64,000 bases of DNA from NCBI RefSeq assembly GCF_020382885.2, contig NC_058512.1:10132802-10196801 (forward strand). Reading direction: 5' to 3'. Made by a program: the position numbers and the translations under genes. Source of the DNA: Scatophagus argus (Eukaryota > Chordata > Actinopteri > Scatophagidae). Below the pieces are notes generated by a model that was given only the letters and a program-made list of their open reading frames with translations, was not told the origin of the DNA and did no database searches. Of the stretch, positions 45,801 to 56,830 are shown one piece after another; the stretch's first letter is position 1; each line of letters opens with the position of its first letter.

Positions 45801-48800
45801 AACCTCATAATGCAGGCCTTTTTCTGGGGCAAAGACAAGACTGGCATTGTGGTGTCCTTGCCTTCAGCTGAGAGGTGCATATTTGACCCCAGTCCCAACG
45901 TGTCTGTCTCCTGTCAAACTCTCTCTGAATGCAGGCCAGGATTTAACAACAACACCAGTAACCCCCAATAATATCATGATCATAGAAGCTGCTCCATCAT
46001 AGAAGCATCAAAGTTGTTCTTAGTCTGCATTTTAGCTCAGATTTCATCAATGTCTCAAAAGGCACCAATGCATCTGAGACTGAAATCTGGCAGACATGAG
46101 CACATCCATTTTCAGGTCTTATCAGTTCTATTTAACCAAATGAATACACTAATACTGTTTTACATTTGTATGAACACAATAATGGCCTGCAGATGAAATT
46201 ATCCCTACTGTACTACTTAGACCACATTTACCATCTGACATTTTATTTTATAGTGTCCAAACTCATTATAGTTCCAAAAAATGGAATTTAAAAAAAACAC
46301 ACTGTTCGAGCCGTGCACACTACACTTGATAACAATCACATCAGACTGATATACCAAATTTTATCACCAGGTGTTGTACGTGACCCAGCAGTCACTCCCA
46401 CTGGGCCCATACATAGTGCAGCAGCGCCAAAGTCCACATTGCGTTTTTATTTACAATGACTCTTCGATTTTCTTTTTCTTCTTCAACAGTTTAACTCTCA
46501 CTGGTAAGTAAGTTGGAATATTGACATTATCACAATGTGGACTAAAAAGAGAAAATCATATGACAAATTATACTGGTATTTTTTTTAAACAATATAATAT
46601 GGCACACACCTACTCCAAACAGCAATAAGATTCTCTTTCATCTGTAAAATGCCACCAATGAAAGATCTTTTTCACAAATATTTGTTTATCCAAAATCTGT
46701 ATGAGGCTCAAAAGTTCAGTATTACGGAGGTTTGTAAAAGTGCTGAATTTACTGTTCACAGTAGAGTAAGTTACAGAGCTTTCCTCTGTTGATAACGGTA
46801 AATGAAATGAAAGAGACACGACTTAGGTATATAGAAAGTGCAAAGTGGTAGAGCACACGTATTTACACTCATCATGGCAGCTGTTCCACACAGGAAAACC
46901 ACATTAGTGAAAATGAAATCATAATGACAAGCTGCTCCCCTGTCGACAACAACTGAATGACACTTAACAGGATATCTGTTATAATACTAGATAGAGCCCT
47001 AGAGCTGAATCAACATCTGCAACAGTTTCTGTCTCTTGCCATTTCTTTGACTACTGCACTATGGCAATTCTTTTATTTTTGTTAGATTGAGTGCGGTCTG
47101 GGTCATCTTTTTGAAGGCAAAAATGTCTACTACAACTGTGGTCAGCAACTCATCCTCACTCGACTGAAGCAGCATACAGAGAATATAAATGGTTTTCCTC
47201 TGCAACATACGACATCACACAGGCTGCATTTCACTTTCTGTTGACAATGCCAGCAGAACTTGAAGCAGTGTAAAGCACTGCAGTAATCACAAAAATATTT
47301 GTTTAAATCACATTAATGAGAACATGAAAGATGACATAATACATATGATCATGTTATGCACAGGACTCCAGAGTTAATGCATTTTGTTTTGGTCAGAATA
47401 TGTTAATTCATTTGGATGATATCTAATAAGACATTAAAGAAGGTCCTAGTTCTCATGCGTAGAAACATCAGGCCCTGCAACTAAAATGAGCCCTTTTATT
47501 CTGGCTTGCTGTGAATACTGTTTCAGTTCCGAGTATTGCTGGGCTGTATTGTTAGTTCTTCCAAGTACTGACATGGAGAACAGCCCTTACATAAAAATCC
47601 ACAGTGATCCCAATAATTTTTCATTCTGGTGCACATGTGACATAGGAATTCACAGTTGTCATTGTGATTCAGTGTGTGTGGGGGGGGGGGGGGGTTTACC
47701 AAGAATCCCCTGTCTCTTTCACCGTTTCAGTAGCAAGGGAATGACTACAGCATATCTAGGGAGGGGAAGGGTAACATGTAGTTCACTGTGGAAACAGGAC
47801 ACCAGGGCAATACTGCATCAAGTAGCTTTGCTCTGGTCTTGTTTGTCCAATGGAGGCCTCTAGTTTATGGCTGAAAAACACACTCATCAGGCATCATATT
47901 TACAAATACATCAAATTTCAATGGGTCTGGTGTACTTGACCCAAAGAAGTAGGTCATAATCAACGTATAACAATATAGCTGATCCAAATATGACACCCTA
48001 TTCCGTCGAGCATTTCCGTCAACAGGTTAAATGTCTTGTCAACAGTTTGGCTCGAGCATTAAGACAGTGATTAAGAAACTGACCTTGTTCTTCTGCACAC
48101 AGACACTAATGATGTCACTGGCTCACTGTCATCACAGCAAGCACATAGACAGCTACTTTAATCTACCACAGGCCTAATTCATATTCTAGTATCGAACTGC
48201 TTCGTCTGAATTCTGCGCACAGAAGCCTGTAGAACATGGGTGAGATAGATGAATGGAACATTTAAAAACAAAATACAATCCCGGACTGTTGAGGGCTGGA
48301 TGGCAGCCCAAAGTGCCATAAGACGGCCTTGTTCACTGACAGACTAGGTTTTTCAATAACACAATTCCAATACCGTCCTCCACCAAGCCACTTGCATGCA
48401 TGACTTGACCACTAAGGGCCCAGGTCACCAGGCCACAATGAGGACTTTTGCGAATGCTGCCCCTTGTGAGACATGGAGATTAAAGATTGACGGTGCAAAA
48501 ATTTCTTACTCAGATGTCACCAGTTTAAACACATGGAGACAGATGACTCATACTGAAAAATGTGTACGTCTAGCATATATATATATATATTAACTTTGTC
48601 ACAATTTCCACCAGCTTACAGTAGCTACAGGGTGAAGTATTGCTGCTGGACGTTCAATTGGGAGTTAACTTTTATCTGCGTCCACTTTCTCATCCAATTT
48701 TGGATGTAATAGGTTACATCCTTCAGCAACAAGAATGTAATTTGTGAACAAGAGTGACCTTTAGAAAACAGAAAATAAGCACATCCCCTGCACTACTGCT

Positions 48801-51800
48801 TGGTTGTGTGTTTACACCCTTCTGTGGGATTTCTGTACTTGTTTCCCTGAGCGCTGATAAGGGATCATCATGGAAATAAGCGGAAAAAGACCGACATTCA
48901 GAGTGCATGTGAGATCCTGGTTTGAGTTTGTCTCCGATTTTACAATTAGACAGTCCACGTCTCAGTTTAGTGTCACAAGAATTGCCCTGCACCTCCATGC
49001 CTTTAGAACATTTTAGTGAAATGTACTAGCTGCTGGTTGCACCTGTTAAGACTGAGGTCCTGATCCATCATTTTGATAATTTCCTCACAGTAGATGAACA
49101 CAAGGAGCGAACTTCAAGATGCATTAAACTACCGTCCCCTATTCTGAAGGCTTATCTTAAGTGTTGCTTCTGTTCAGGATGCAAGCAACAGGTGCTTCGG
49201 TAATCCTCCAGACTCAAACAGGCCCATGTGTGCTCTTGGCTGGGAATACAATAGCACCGCTTTATCCATATACTTTTAACATACTGTATATAACAGAGTG
49301 AGTATGCGACAATGCTTACTGGCCTTTTTCTTCTTCGATGTCCCTTAGATTATCATTTATCATACCGTCAATAAGGCAAACAGGCTTATTTTAAATGTGC
49401 AGCATTTTCAGCATCACCTACTTTATGAGTCGTGTGAATGATTAGTTGATTAGTCAGACTGATCTTGAATCAGATTATACTGTGGATAGTCTTAATAATA
49501 GGATTTTGGTATTAGATCTTATTAACCATGTTTCCTGTGGTAGGATTGTAGGAACAGTAAAAGAAAATCTGTGAATGGTTAACATTTCAACACATTAGAT
49601 AATAACCGCTGCTTTTGTCCATAAGCTATGTACAGATGACCCCTGTTGAGAAAAACACTGTCGTTCTCAACCAAATTCTAAAATTTTCTAAAAGATTTGT
49701 TATACACACTCTTTCAACCAACCCTGAAGATAACATACACTGGGTCTTTTGGCTGTTCAACAAAGTCATCAACTAAGATGCTATGCCAAACCAAAGACAC
49801 ATGACAACTGGACATAAACAAGAACTACAGCAATGGTTATGAATGAAAAAAAAAAAAACAGCATAAAGGAAAATATGTTACAAAGTTTTTATTCTGTTTC
49901 CTTGTGACGGCAAATAGTGGGTAAATATAGTTTAGCTTTCATGAGACGGCCAGTGGCAACAAGTGCAATGACTGACTGTTTCCTAGCTAGACATACAAAG
50001 AAGAACTGTGTAGAACTGCGTTCATACCAAATGTGTATCTATCGCTGTCTAACACTGTTTGTGCTTTGGGAAGCACTGCTTTCACTTTCACATAAAATGT
50101 GATGGTTCAACAGCTCAGACTTCCAGAACATGTATTTCACATACTGTAAAACTGAAAATGAGGAAGAGAAAGTGGGATAACAAGTCTCTTAACAAACAGA
50201 TGTGCTGTTGTGGTGGTAATGTAAAGAAGCCTACTGATGGTTAGCATTTAAACGTGCTGCGAAGTTACCTGCTGAAAGTCAATCAAACAAGACCCCTTCA
50301 AAGCTGTACATTAACCAGTTGGTTACCGTGAGGCTGAGCAGGGCTTGCCGAGGTTTACTTTAAGCACTTTAACAAGGCAGCAGTAAAGTAGATTTAAAAC
50401 TAATTCTGCACCCTGTAGAATATTTGAGAATATATGTACAGCATTTGTTTTGATAGACACAGTGGTGATATTATCATCACCTGGAATAATTACCCTTAAT
50501 AAAAGACACACTGCTCGTCTGAGAAGCAGTGGCACTCGTGCATATAGAGTCCAATACATGGCATTGCTGGAATAACCGTGTTAAGTAGAAAGCTGTGACA
50601 TATGAGTTTGACATCACTATTTTGCTGTGTATTGACGAGAATTTGATGGTAAAATAAATATCACGATACAGGGATTACAATTCAATATATTGCGATACAA
50701 TTCCGTAATGATACAAATACCGTAACTAATATGCCTGTGTTCTTTGTGTTTACGCTAGTGATATAATGCTTGACTTCTTCCTGTCTCAGATGGCCTTGTT
50801 ATGTTAGAGTGTTATGTCAAATGGCAGAAGATAAATTACAACACTGCAAGCTAGCTGTTGCGGGCTTAACTGAAAAGAACCACTACCACAAATCTTTGCA
50901 TGTAAACTATTAATTAAAAATCTTTTAAGAATCAATATGGTATCACAAATGAAAAAATTGCGATACTAAAGCTTAGCAATATAGTCTTACATCCCTAGTC
51001 TTAAGAAAAGTTAGAGGAAAGAAAAAGTATCATAATACAGTACAATTACAATCTGCTGCTTTAAAACAATGGCCTGAGACATGTTTAGCATAGTTTAACA
51101 CAAATACAGGAAGCTACTACGTCTATATAAGACAATTTTGAAGCTGCTGGAAGGAGTGGCTGTTGCTTTAATCTTGTTGATGAATGCTGATTATTTTCCA
51201 TTTTCACCTGGCATTCATATATGCAGATCTGTATTTGCATATACTATCTGAATAAGGGAAAATTCATGTGAACCCCAGGCGTAAAAGCAAAAGTGGTAAC
51301 TGGTAAGTCTGCCCTAACAAAAAGTAACTTAAAAATTAATGAAGACCATTTATGCCATTGCTTCACTTGACCTGGGACGCACTATGATTTTTGACAGGCA
51401 GGCCAACAATTCTGCATATCAAGATCCACAAAACAGGCGGAATGGAGAGAACTACAATACTTTATATGAGAAAATACAAAGGCCCACAGACTAGATGCAA
51501 TTATCCGAACAGTGTACCCAGGTACAGACCACATGTTAACATACAGCTGTAAATGTACCAGAAACTGCATCTCTACCTAGCAAGTGTTTGTGTCTTTGTC
51601 CTCTAATTACTAGAAAATATTTGTCACTATCCCATGCAAACTTTTGAAAAACCTCAAATTAGTTAAAATTAAATCAACTCTGTTTGGGGTTTCAGGTAAA
51701 GCCCTTTAGTTGCAACAACTCTGAATTAATTAAAACATGTACAATAGAATTTCCATCACTTGTTGTTGGCAATAAACCAACTCACTAGTTTCTGTCTACA

Positions 51801-53432
51801 CATTAATTCTCATTCTCATAATTCACATTAAATGACATTTTAGTCAGTGTGTATGAGGCTGCTGGTAGCTGTTTTCGAGTAACCACCTCGGACTACACAC
51901 AGAGCTTCTCAAAAATGACAGTGCTGAGGAATGAGATGACGAATAAGCGCTTCTTTAATGTAAATTGTCTGTGCCAATTAAAAATCTTTGCCTTAATCCT
52001 ACATCAAACTGTATATTCTGCTGTCAAGGGCTTTTCCACTTGTAAGCAATTTCCCCAAATGAGTAGCTTTATGACAGTGTTCACATAAACTCCAATGACA
52101 CAAAGCCAAAGCCATACTTTACAAATTTTGTAAAAGCAGGAAAGGCTTTAGTTAACTCATCTCAAACTGATTTAAGCAACGCAACTGATGTTAAAGACTA
52201 TGAAAAAACACAATTTTCAGGAAACTTACAACAAATTATTACAATGAATTGAAGACAAAAACATAAGATCAAAACACAACATTTTCTATGGACCTCTACC
52301 ATTGAAGTAAGCTCTTGGAAAGCCACTGGTTTAAACCAGTCATACAAAAGAGGATGCTGTCCAAAAAACAAAAAGAAAGAAAGAAATAAAAACACGATCA
52401 TTATAAACCACTTAGCGTTACAGGGATAAGACAAGCATAATTTAGCCTGTATTAAGTAGCTAGGCCTCTGCAAAAGTCGGGTCATTTTCATTCATGCGAA
52501 CAATGCATTTCAGTGAAAACATCATCTCTGTCTAGCTTTGTTATATCTAAAAATAATTAGCGTTAGAACTTTAACCTGGCTCCGAGTGTGTAATCCTAAC
52601 AAATGTGCAAATATGATCTGTAATCACCTGTCGTGTGTCACAATGCCAAGCTCAGCCTGAAACTGGCATTTTGGGACATGACTGCGATGCCAGTTAGCTA
52701 GCTTAGCTCTACAGCAGAACCTTTGTTATTGTGTGAAATGGATCGACGACGACTGATGGTCATCTTATTAGATAACGCTAACTTGTTGACACAGCTGACG
52801 TCTACCAATACGCTTGACACTGTCATGCAATGTTGTGCTTACTGTGCAAAATCACAATTTCCACAAAGCGAGAGCTGATAATGAGCGAAAAAGTCATTCA
52901 CTGACTGGCTAACCCAACGAGCTTAGCAAGCCGTAAGGCAGCTCGCTCTTTGACTCTATGTGTTTTTATTTCAATTATTTTATACGTATAAAGACCATGT
53001 ATCTGAAATACAGTTACAATGGACTGGAAACTGATTTTTGGCACTCCCTCACGGTAGCATCCATTGGAAGTGAACGAAGATGGTGCTGTTATAGCGTTAG
53101 CTCGGGATCAGCTGATGGAGCTGATTAGCCACTGCTAGCTAACCAGCCAGCTCAAGTTAGCTGTTAGCAATATCAGAGCTGGAGGGGAAAAATTACTAAA
53201 ATGAGAGACATTTTGCTCTGTAGACGGTGATAAATGCATCTGTGTGCGTATGTGTGAAGAGTCAAGTATGATCGTGAATTGTCAGAAATATTATTCATTG
53301 GTTTAGTGACCTATATCAATCCGGCTTGACAGTAGCAGCAACAGCAGCTAACGTTAGGTAGCTAACATTACTACTAATCGGTAGCGCTATGCCTGTGCGC
53401 ACTCACCAAGATGAGTAGCCCTGTTCCGCCAT
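33805..53432 (-). CDS. sppl3: Signal peptide peptidase-like 3 (intramembrane aspartyl protease)
   Basis: Eleven coding exons on the minus strand join to 383 aa (human 384): 53432-53407, 43583-43506, 41955-41864, 41760-41641, 41420-41342, 39637-39525, 38545-38439, 37213-37050, 36085-35895, 35707-35598, 33876-33805. ATG lies at 53432-53430 (MAEQGYSSW), TGA at 33807-33805. SPPL3 is a multipass Golgi protease of the GxGD type; it releases the ectodomains of glycosyltransferases and so tunes N-glycosylation. The catalytic pair is visible: IYD in TM6 (D202) and LGIGD in TM7 (D273), with the QPAL motif at 339-342. The N-glycan-rich-looking luminal loop (exon 3) is Asn/Thr-rich, and the C-terminus ends SSSRFLEV. 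Intron 1 is 9.8 kb. The last intron holds a pogo-type transposon. Every junction keeps frame, so the gene appears intact. Confidence 0.97.
33924..35026 (+). mobile_element. Internally deleted pogo-family DNA transposon
   Basis: The 1.1-kb element sits in the last intron of sppl3, in antisense orientation. Its ends are inverted: CCGTATTTTCCGCACTATAA on the left and its complement on the right, the first 30 bases matching with about one change, bounded by TA on both sides (33924-33925 and 35025-35026) as expected for the Tc1/mariner/pogo superfamily. Copies of GCGCCTTATAATCCG occur inside both ends. It encloses a truncated transposase frame (33985-34422). Confidence 0.9.
33985..34422 (+). pseudogene. 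Truncated pogo-like transposase
   Basis: A 145-codon frame keeps the front of a DDE endonuclease domain ([42 protein letters not shown]) and then jumps to an acidic tail ([13 protein letters not shown] followed by Glu/Asp runs). The N-terminal DNA-binding helix-turn-helix part and most of the catalytic core are missing, so it cannot be an active transposase. The join at the repeated GTTAACGACGTTAACGA words (about 34319-34334) marks the likely internal deletion point. Confidence 0.8.
38319..38337. repeat. (GATA)n microsatellite
   Basis: About four and a half ATAG units. Confidence 0.85.
39163..39212. repeat. CATG/CACG purine-pyrimidine tract
   Basis: An alternating purine-pyrimidine tract of GCATGCAT and GCACGCA units, prone to polymorphism and perhaps Z-DNA. 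Confidence 0.7.
40572..40850 (-). pseudogene. Possible transposon-derived ORF in sppl3 intron 5
   Basis: A 92-codon minus-strand frame has a protein-like composition ([18 protein letters not shown], then [18 protein letters not shown]). The NKIWFDVQ block recalls the NKVWFDVQLHF-type motif in Crypton-derived DUF3504 domains (KCTD1, ZMYM and QRICH1 families). The frame stops right after the next block and shows no splice context, so it would be a decayed fragment. Recognition is from memory and tentative. Confidence 0.3.
42660..42975. repeat. TTTAAA-rich candidate MITE
   Basis: In sppl3 intron 2, words such as GGTTAAACCT, TTTAAACTT, GGAGTTTAAAG, GGTTTAACTTT and AGTTAAACCC recur in both orientations together with GGTGCAAC and GGTGCAAT near the two sides. 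This looks like a small inverted-repeat element, but clean ends were not found. Confidence 0.25.
47680..47694. repeat. Poly-G run
   Basis: Fifteen consecutive G residues following a short GT run. Confidence 0.85.
50650..51000. mobile_element. Probable interspersed repeat in sppl3 intron 1
   Basis: Begins with ATCACGATACAGGGATTAC and ATTGCGATACAATTC and ends with TTGCGATACTAAAGC and a TACATCCCTAG terminus. Paired ATCGCGATAC-like words and a CATCCCTAG end are common in fish repeats. Assignment to a class (perhaps hAT) is uncertain. Confidence 0.35.
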
Positions 53433-54000
53433 ATCGCCGAAAACTGTGGGTTCCGCGACTGTGGCTAACACAGATTCAGGTCCCGGTGACAACCCGTTAG
53501 GACCTCGGAGAGGTTTTCTGCTTATCCTTCACAATCCGACGTCCTAGCAGTTACTTTTAAGTGACAACATGATGATACATCCTGGCAGCAGCTAGTAATC
53601 ACTAGCTGAATATCTTGCAATTGGAATGGTGGTTTGCTATCGTTAGGTGGACAAGACAAAGCACCCCGAGAAAAAAAAAACACACTGATGTTATTTTCGT
53701 CGGTTTCGCTAATGTCCTGCCGTCACCCCAGCCGGGAAGGCTCGGTCCCCAAAAATGCTACACCCACTGTAAATCCATATTCAGCTGGATGTATCCAGAG
53801 TAAATTCTGATATTCCGTAAGTCTGCACCTCTAGCTGTTATGGAAGACGTTCAGCTTTGTTTTCTATGGCGAGAGTCACGGGAACGCGCAAAATAGCCCT
53901 GCTGTAGAGCTTTACAAGTAGGACGTGCACTGAAACGCTTTTGTGCACTGAGGACGCTTGCAATGGTTTCCCTTCAGCTGGCAGCTATGCAGCCTATCAT
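53433..54000 (-). promoter_or_regulatory. sppl3: Presumed sppl3 promoter and 5' UTR
   Basis: The region upstream of the sppl3 ATG has more CpG than the flanks and no TATA box that I would trust. The 5' UTR extent is not visible. Confidence 0.4.
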
Positions 54001-55189
54001 AAACACATACAACTAAGGCCGTGAGCATTACGTCGATTGTAAAATGTGATTTATACATTTAATTAATTGTCGAATCATTTGATGTAATCGCCAAGCACGA
54101 TTTTGACAAAATACAGAAAAAAAAAGCGTAGGCCACATTATTAGACTCATTTAATTAACCATAATGATGAGAAGCAGGGTACAAAAACATCATTTTATGA
54201 GCAAATTACAAGTTAATACTAAGGTTTATGAAAAGGACTCGTAGGCCTATAGCTAAACGAAACTCGAAACACGAAACTGCAAAGAAACTCTTTCTTTGCA
54301 AACCCACTGGCGATTCATTTCTGTCACAGAAATGGTTTACAGAGTTATCTAGAGAATTTGTTGGTTAAAATCTGTAGCAGGTTAAATTAAAATTAATTGT
54401 TTAAATGAATTCATGTTCCAGGTCCTGAAGGCCCCGGATCAAAAGACAAATAAAATAGGCTGCAGCGCGCGATAAAACACAGCAAGATCAACACAACACA
54501 AACATATTTTAACATAAACAACATAAATAATATGTTGTGGTGTGCTGCAATAATCCAGTCAGTTAAAATCTGCTGAAAATGCTAGCCCTTACGTGTTGTG
54601 GCGCCCTCTTAGTTTGATCGGTCTAATTACAGGGAAAGAAAAACTCAGCTATCTTTTCCTCTGTTTCGGGAAAACCAGGGCTGTGAGACTGGCGAATAAG
54701 AGGACTGAGTATACACGGCCTAGTAAGGTACTAGAATAGAGCAGCCATGGATTTGAGGAGGGGCCCTTAGAGAATACCTGTGAACAGAGTCCTGAAAATC
54801 AACTCCATGTCATTCAGGATTTTATGTATGCATGATGTGTATAAAACAATGCAGTCATTATAAACTATATTGTCAAACACTGCACTGTCTCAATATTACT
54901 TTTAAATGCATGGAAAATGGAAAACTAAAACGTAATTAGTGTTACATAGGCTGTATCGCTGTCAGATGTGGTCATTTTTGTAAGGTGTTCTTCTTCGAAA
55001 AGAAGAGGAGGACAGAGGACTGGAGAAGAGAAGGTTAAATGAGAGAAGAAAACCAGAGGAGACAATAATCAGCAAATACATTTTGATGTAATATTATAGA
55101 TTAGGATAAAACTTTATTAAACCCTAGGTAGAAATTTGCAAGCTCCCCGACTGATCAATTATATAAAGTAGTTAAGGCACTTTTACTAA

Positions 55190-55440
55190 CTTTAGCATCA
55201 AGGCAATGAAGTGATTAGGCATCAATAATTGTTTTTTGCCAGTATAATAAACATTACTTGATAATATTTCATTTTGCATATTGAGTACTTTTACTTTAAG
55301 TATATATTGATCCTAACGCTTTTATTATTTTACTTCAGTAAAAATTTAAATACAAGTTTTTTACTTATTGTATTTGTACACTGTGGTATTGCTACTTTTG
55401 CTTTTGTACATCTGTGTACTTCTTCCATCTCTGTCTGTCA
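55190..55440 (-). mobile_element. Non-autonomous repeat, copy 4 (inverted)
   Basis: Contains GAGTACTTTTACTTTAAGTA, CTAACGCTTTTATTATTTTAC, ACTGTGGTATTGCTACTTTTG and a GTGTACTTCTTCCATC end: the left end of the same fish element as at 15.3, 16.0 and 30.0 kb, read on the opposite strand. Confidence 0.55.
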
Positions 55441-56559
55441 GTTCGATTTCTTGTGGTCAGTTTGAAATGTCTGTGTGATCGTGACACAAGAGATCCAATC
55501 AAGTAGCCACGAATTATTAAAATTATTAAAATACATACAGCAGAATTCACTCTCTAAAGCCCATGAATATCGACAGAAAATCACATGTAATTCAACTGTT
55601 TTTGAGACACATTGTCATGCTTGGTCAAAGGGAAATTTTGATCTCGTGTGGCATCCTGCTTTGGGTGAGTAAATACACAAACTGATGCTCAGATGGACAC
55701 ATGTAAGGTTAGACCAAGTGAAGGATGGATTTGTTCAATGTTGCACATTCAATAGCAATTTATTTTGGTGTGTCAATAAAAAAACAGTGCAAGAAATGCA
55801 TGAGCCTGTGAGGCAGTGGTGCTTGTCAAAATGTCATAGTTTATACTACAAAGGCCAGACGAATAAAAAGCACAGCTGAGTCATTTATTGAAACAAGGTC
55901 ATAAGACAATTGTGAGTGTACAATGTATTCACAAATGAAAATGAGTACTGAAACTTGTGACTGCGTAATATGACATGATGTGAGATATGCATTTAGATAC
56001 TTAAATGCTGACTTGACTTGGCTTTTAAATTGAATGAATCATGGACTATCATACACATTACACATTGGTGTACGCATTTCCAAGTTAGGTTAAGGATCCA
56101 CAAGTTTCAGTGCTCACCTTCAAATTTAGCTGCAAATCCAAAACTATTTTTACACAACATTTTTAGGTATTTTCAATCCTGAAGTCCTGATCTGGTGTGG
56201 CGTAGACGTGACTGCTCTGAAAGTTGTTGTTCAGCGAGAGTAACAAAACAATATAGACTCTTGGTTGGGCTGTGAAATCCATGTGAACGTACAAGATTGC
56301 CATAAATCATTTGTGATTATTTGCCCCTTATTGAAAATTGACCATTACGTGAGATATTTGTATAATTCATGACTTGTGTTGGACATTGTGACATGACACT
56401 GTAAAGCTTTTACTTTCCCATTCTGATTAAGCCTAAATTAAAAAGAGAAAGATTAGATTGGACTTAGACATCATCTCTCTTGCACTTACAATGCTGTCCT
56501 CCCTTCCATTCCTAAGAAGTTTCACTCCAATTCACACACAACCATAACAACAATAGGTC

Positions 56560-56830
56560 GTTAACCGGTCATACCCAAACTCATTAACATTCCCATAGCC
56601 ACTAGCCAGTCGTTAGCCTCAGATAGCCAGTCGTCAGACAGGCCCATAGACCAATCTGCAGGGCTATTTGATCCTTTGTTTTAGTTAGTTTCCCTTAGTC
56701 ACTCCCACTGAAGGGTATATATTTGTTCCCCACCAGTCAGTTTTTTCAGAACTGATGAAGCTGCTTGGATGAGCAGCGAAACGTCTTCAAGCCTATCTTC
56801 ACAAGTCCAGATGCCTTGCTTTAACTCTTT
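56560..56830 (+). mobile_element. Penelope-type element fragment
   Basis: The segment includes the common fish repeat words GATGAGCAGCGAAACGTCTT and CACAAGTCCAGATGCCTTG, and carries a hammerhead ribozyme-like core (56749-56788). Such cores are known from the terminal repeats of Penelope-like retroelements. No reverse transcriptase frame is present, so only a terminal piece remains. Ends are approximate. Confidence 0.55.
56749..56788 (+). ncRNA. Hammerhead ribozyme-like motif
   Basis: CUGAUGA (56752-56758) is followed by one extra A, a perfect 6-bp helix II (GCUGCU 56760-56765 with AGCAGC 56772-56777, six-base loop), GAAA (56778-56781) and ACGUC with the expected cleavage after C56785. Helix I starts with GAA (56749-56751) opposite UUC (56786-56788). 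Helix III is the minimal self-complementary ACGU seen in Penelope-associated hammerheads that act as dimers. The extra A next to helix II may weaken it. Confidence 0.6.

Larger units (their letters stand above)
43584..53406 (-). other. sppl3: sppl3 intron 1
   Basis: A 9.8-kb AT-rich first intron without recognisable exons of another gene. It contains a G-run (47680-47694), an (AT)n run (48574-48591) and a probable interspersed repeat at 50650-51000. Near the first exon the sequence becomes richer in GCTAGC and GCTAAC words. Confidence 0.55.
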
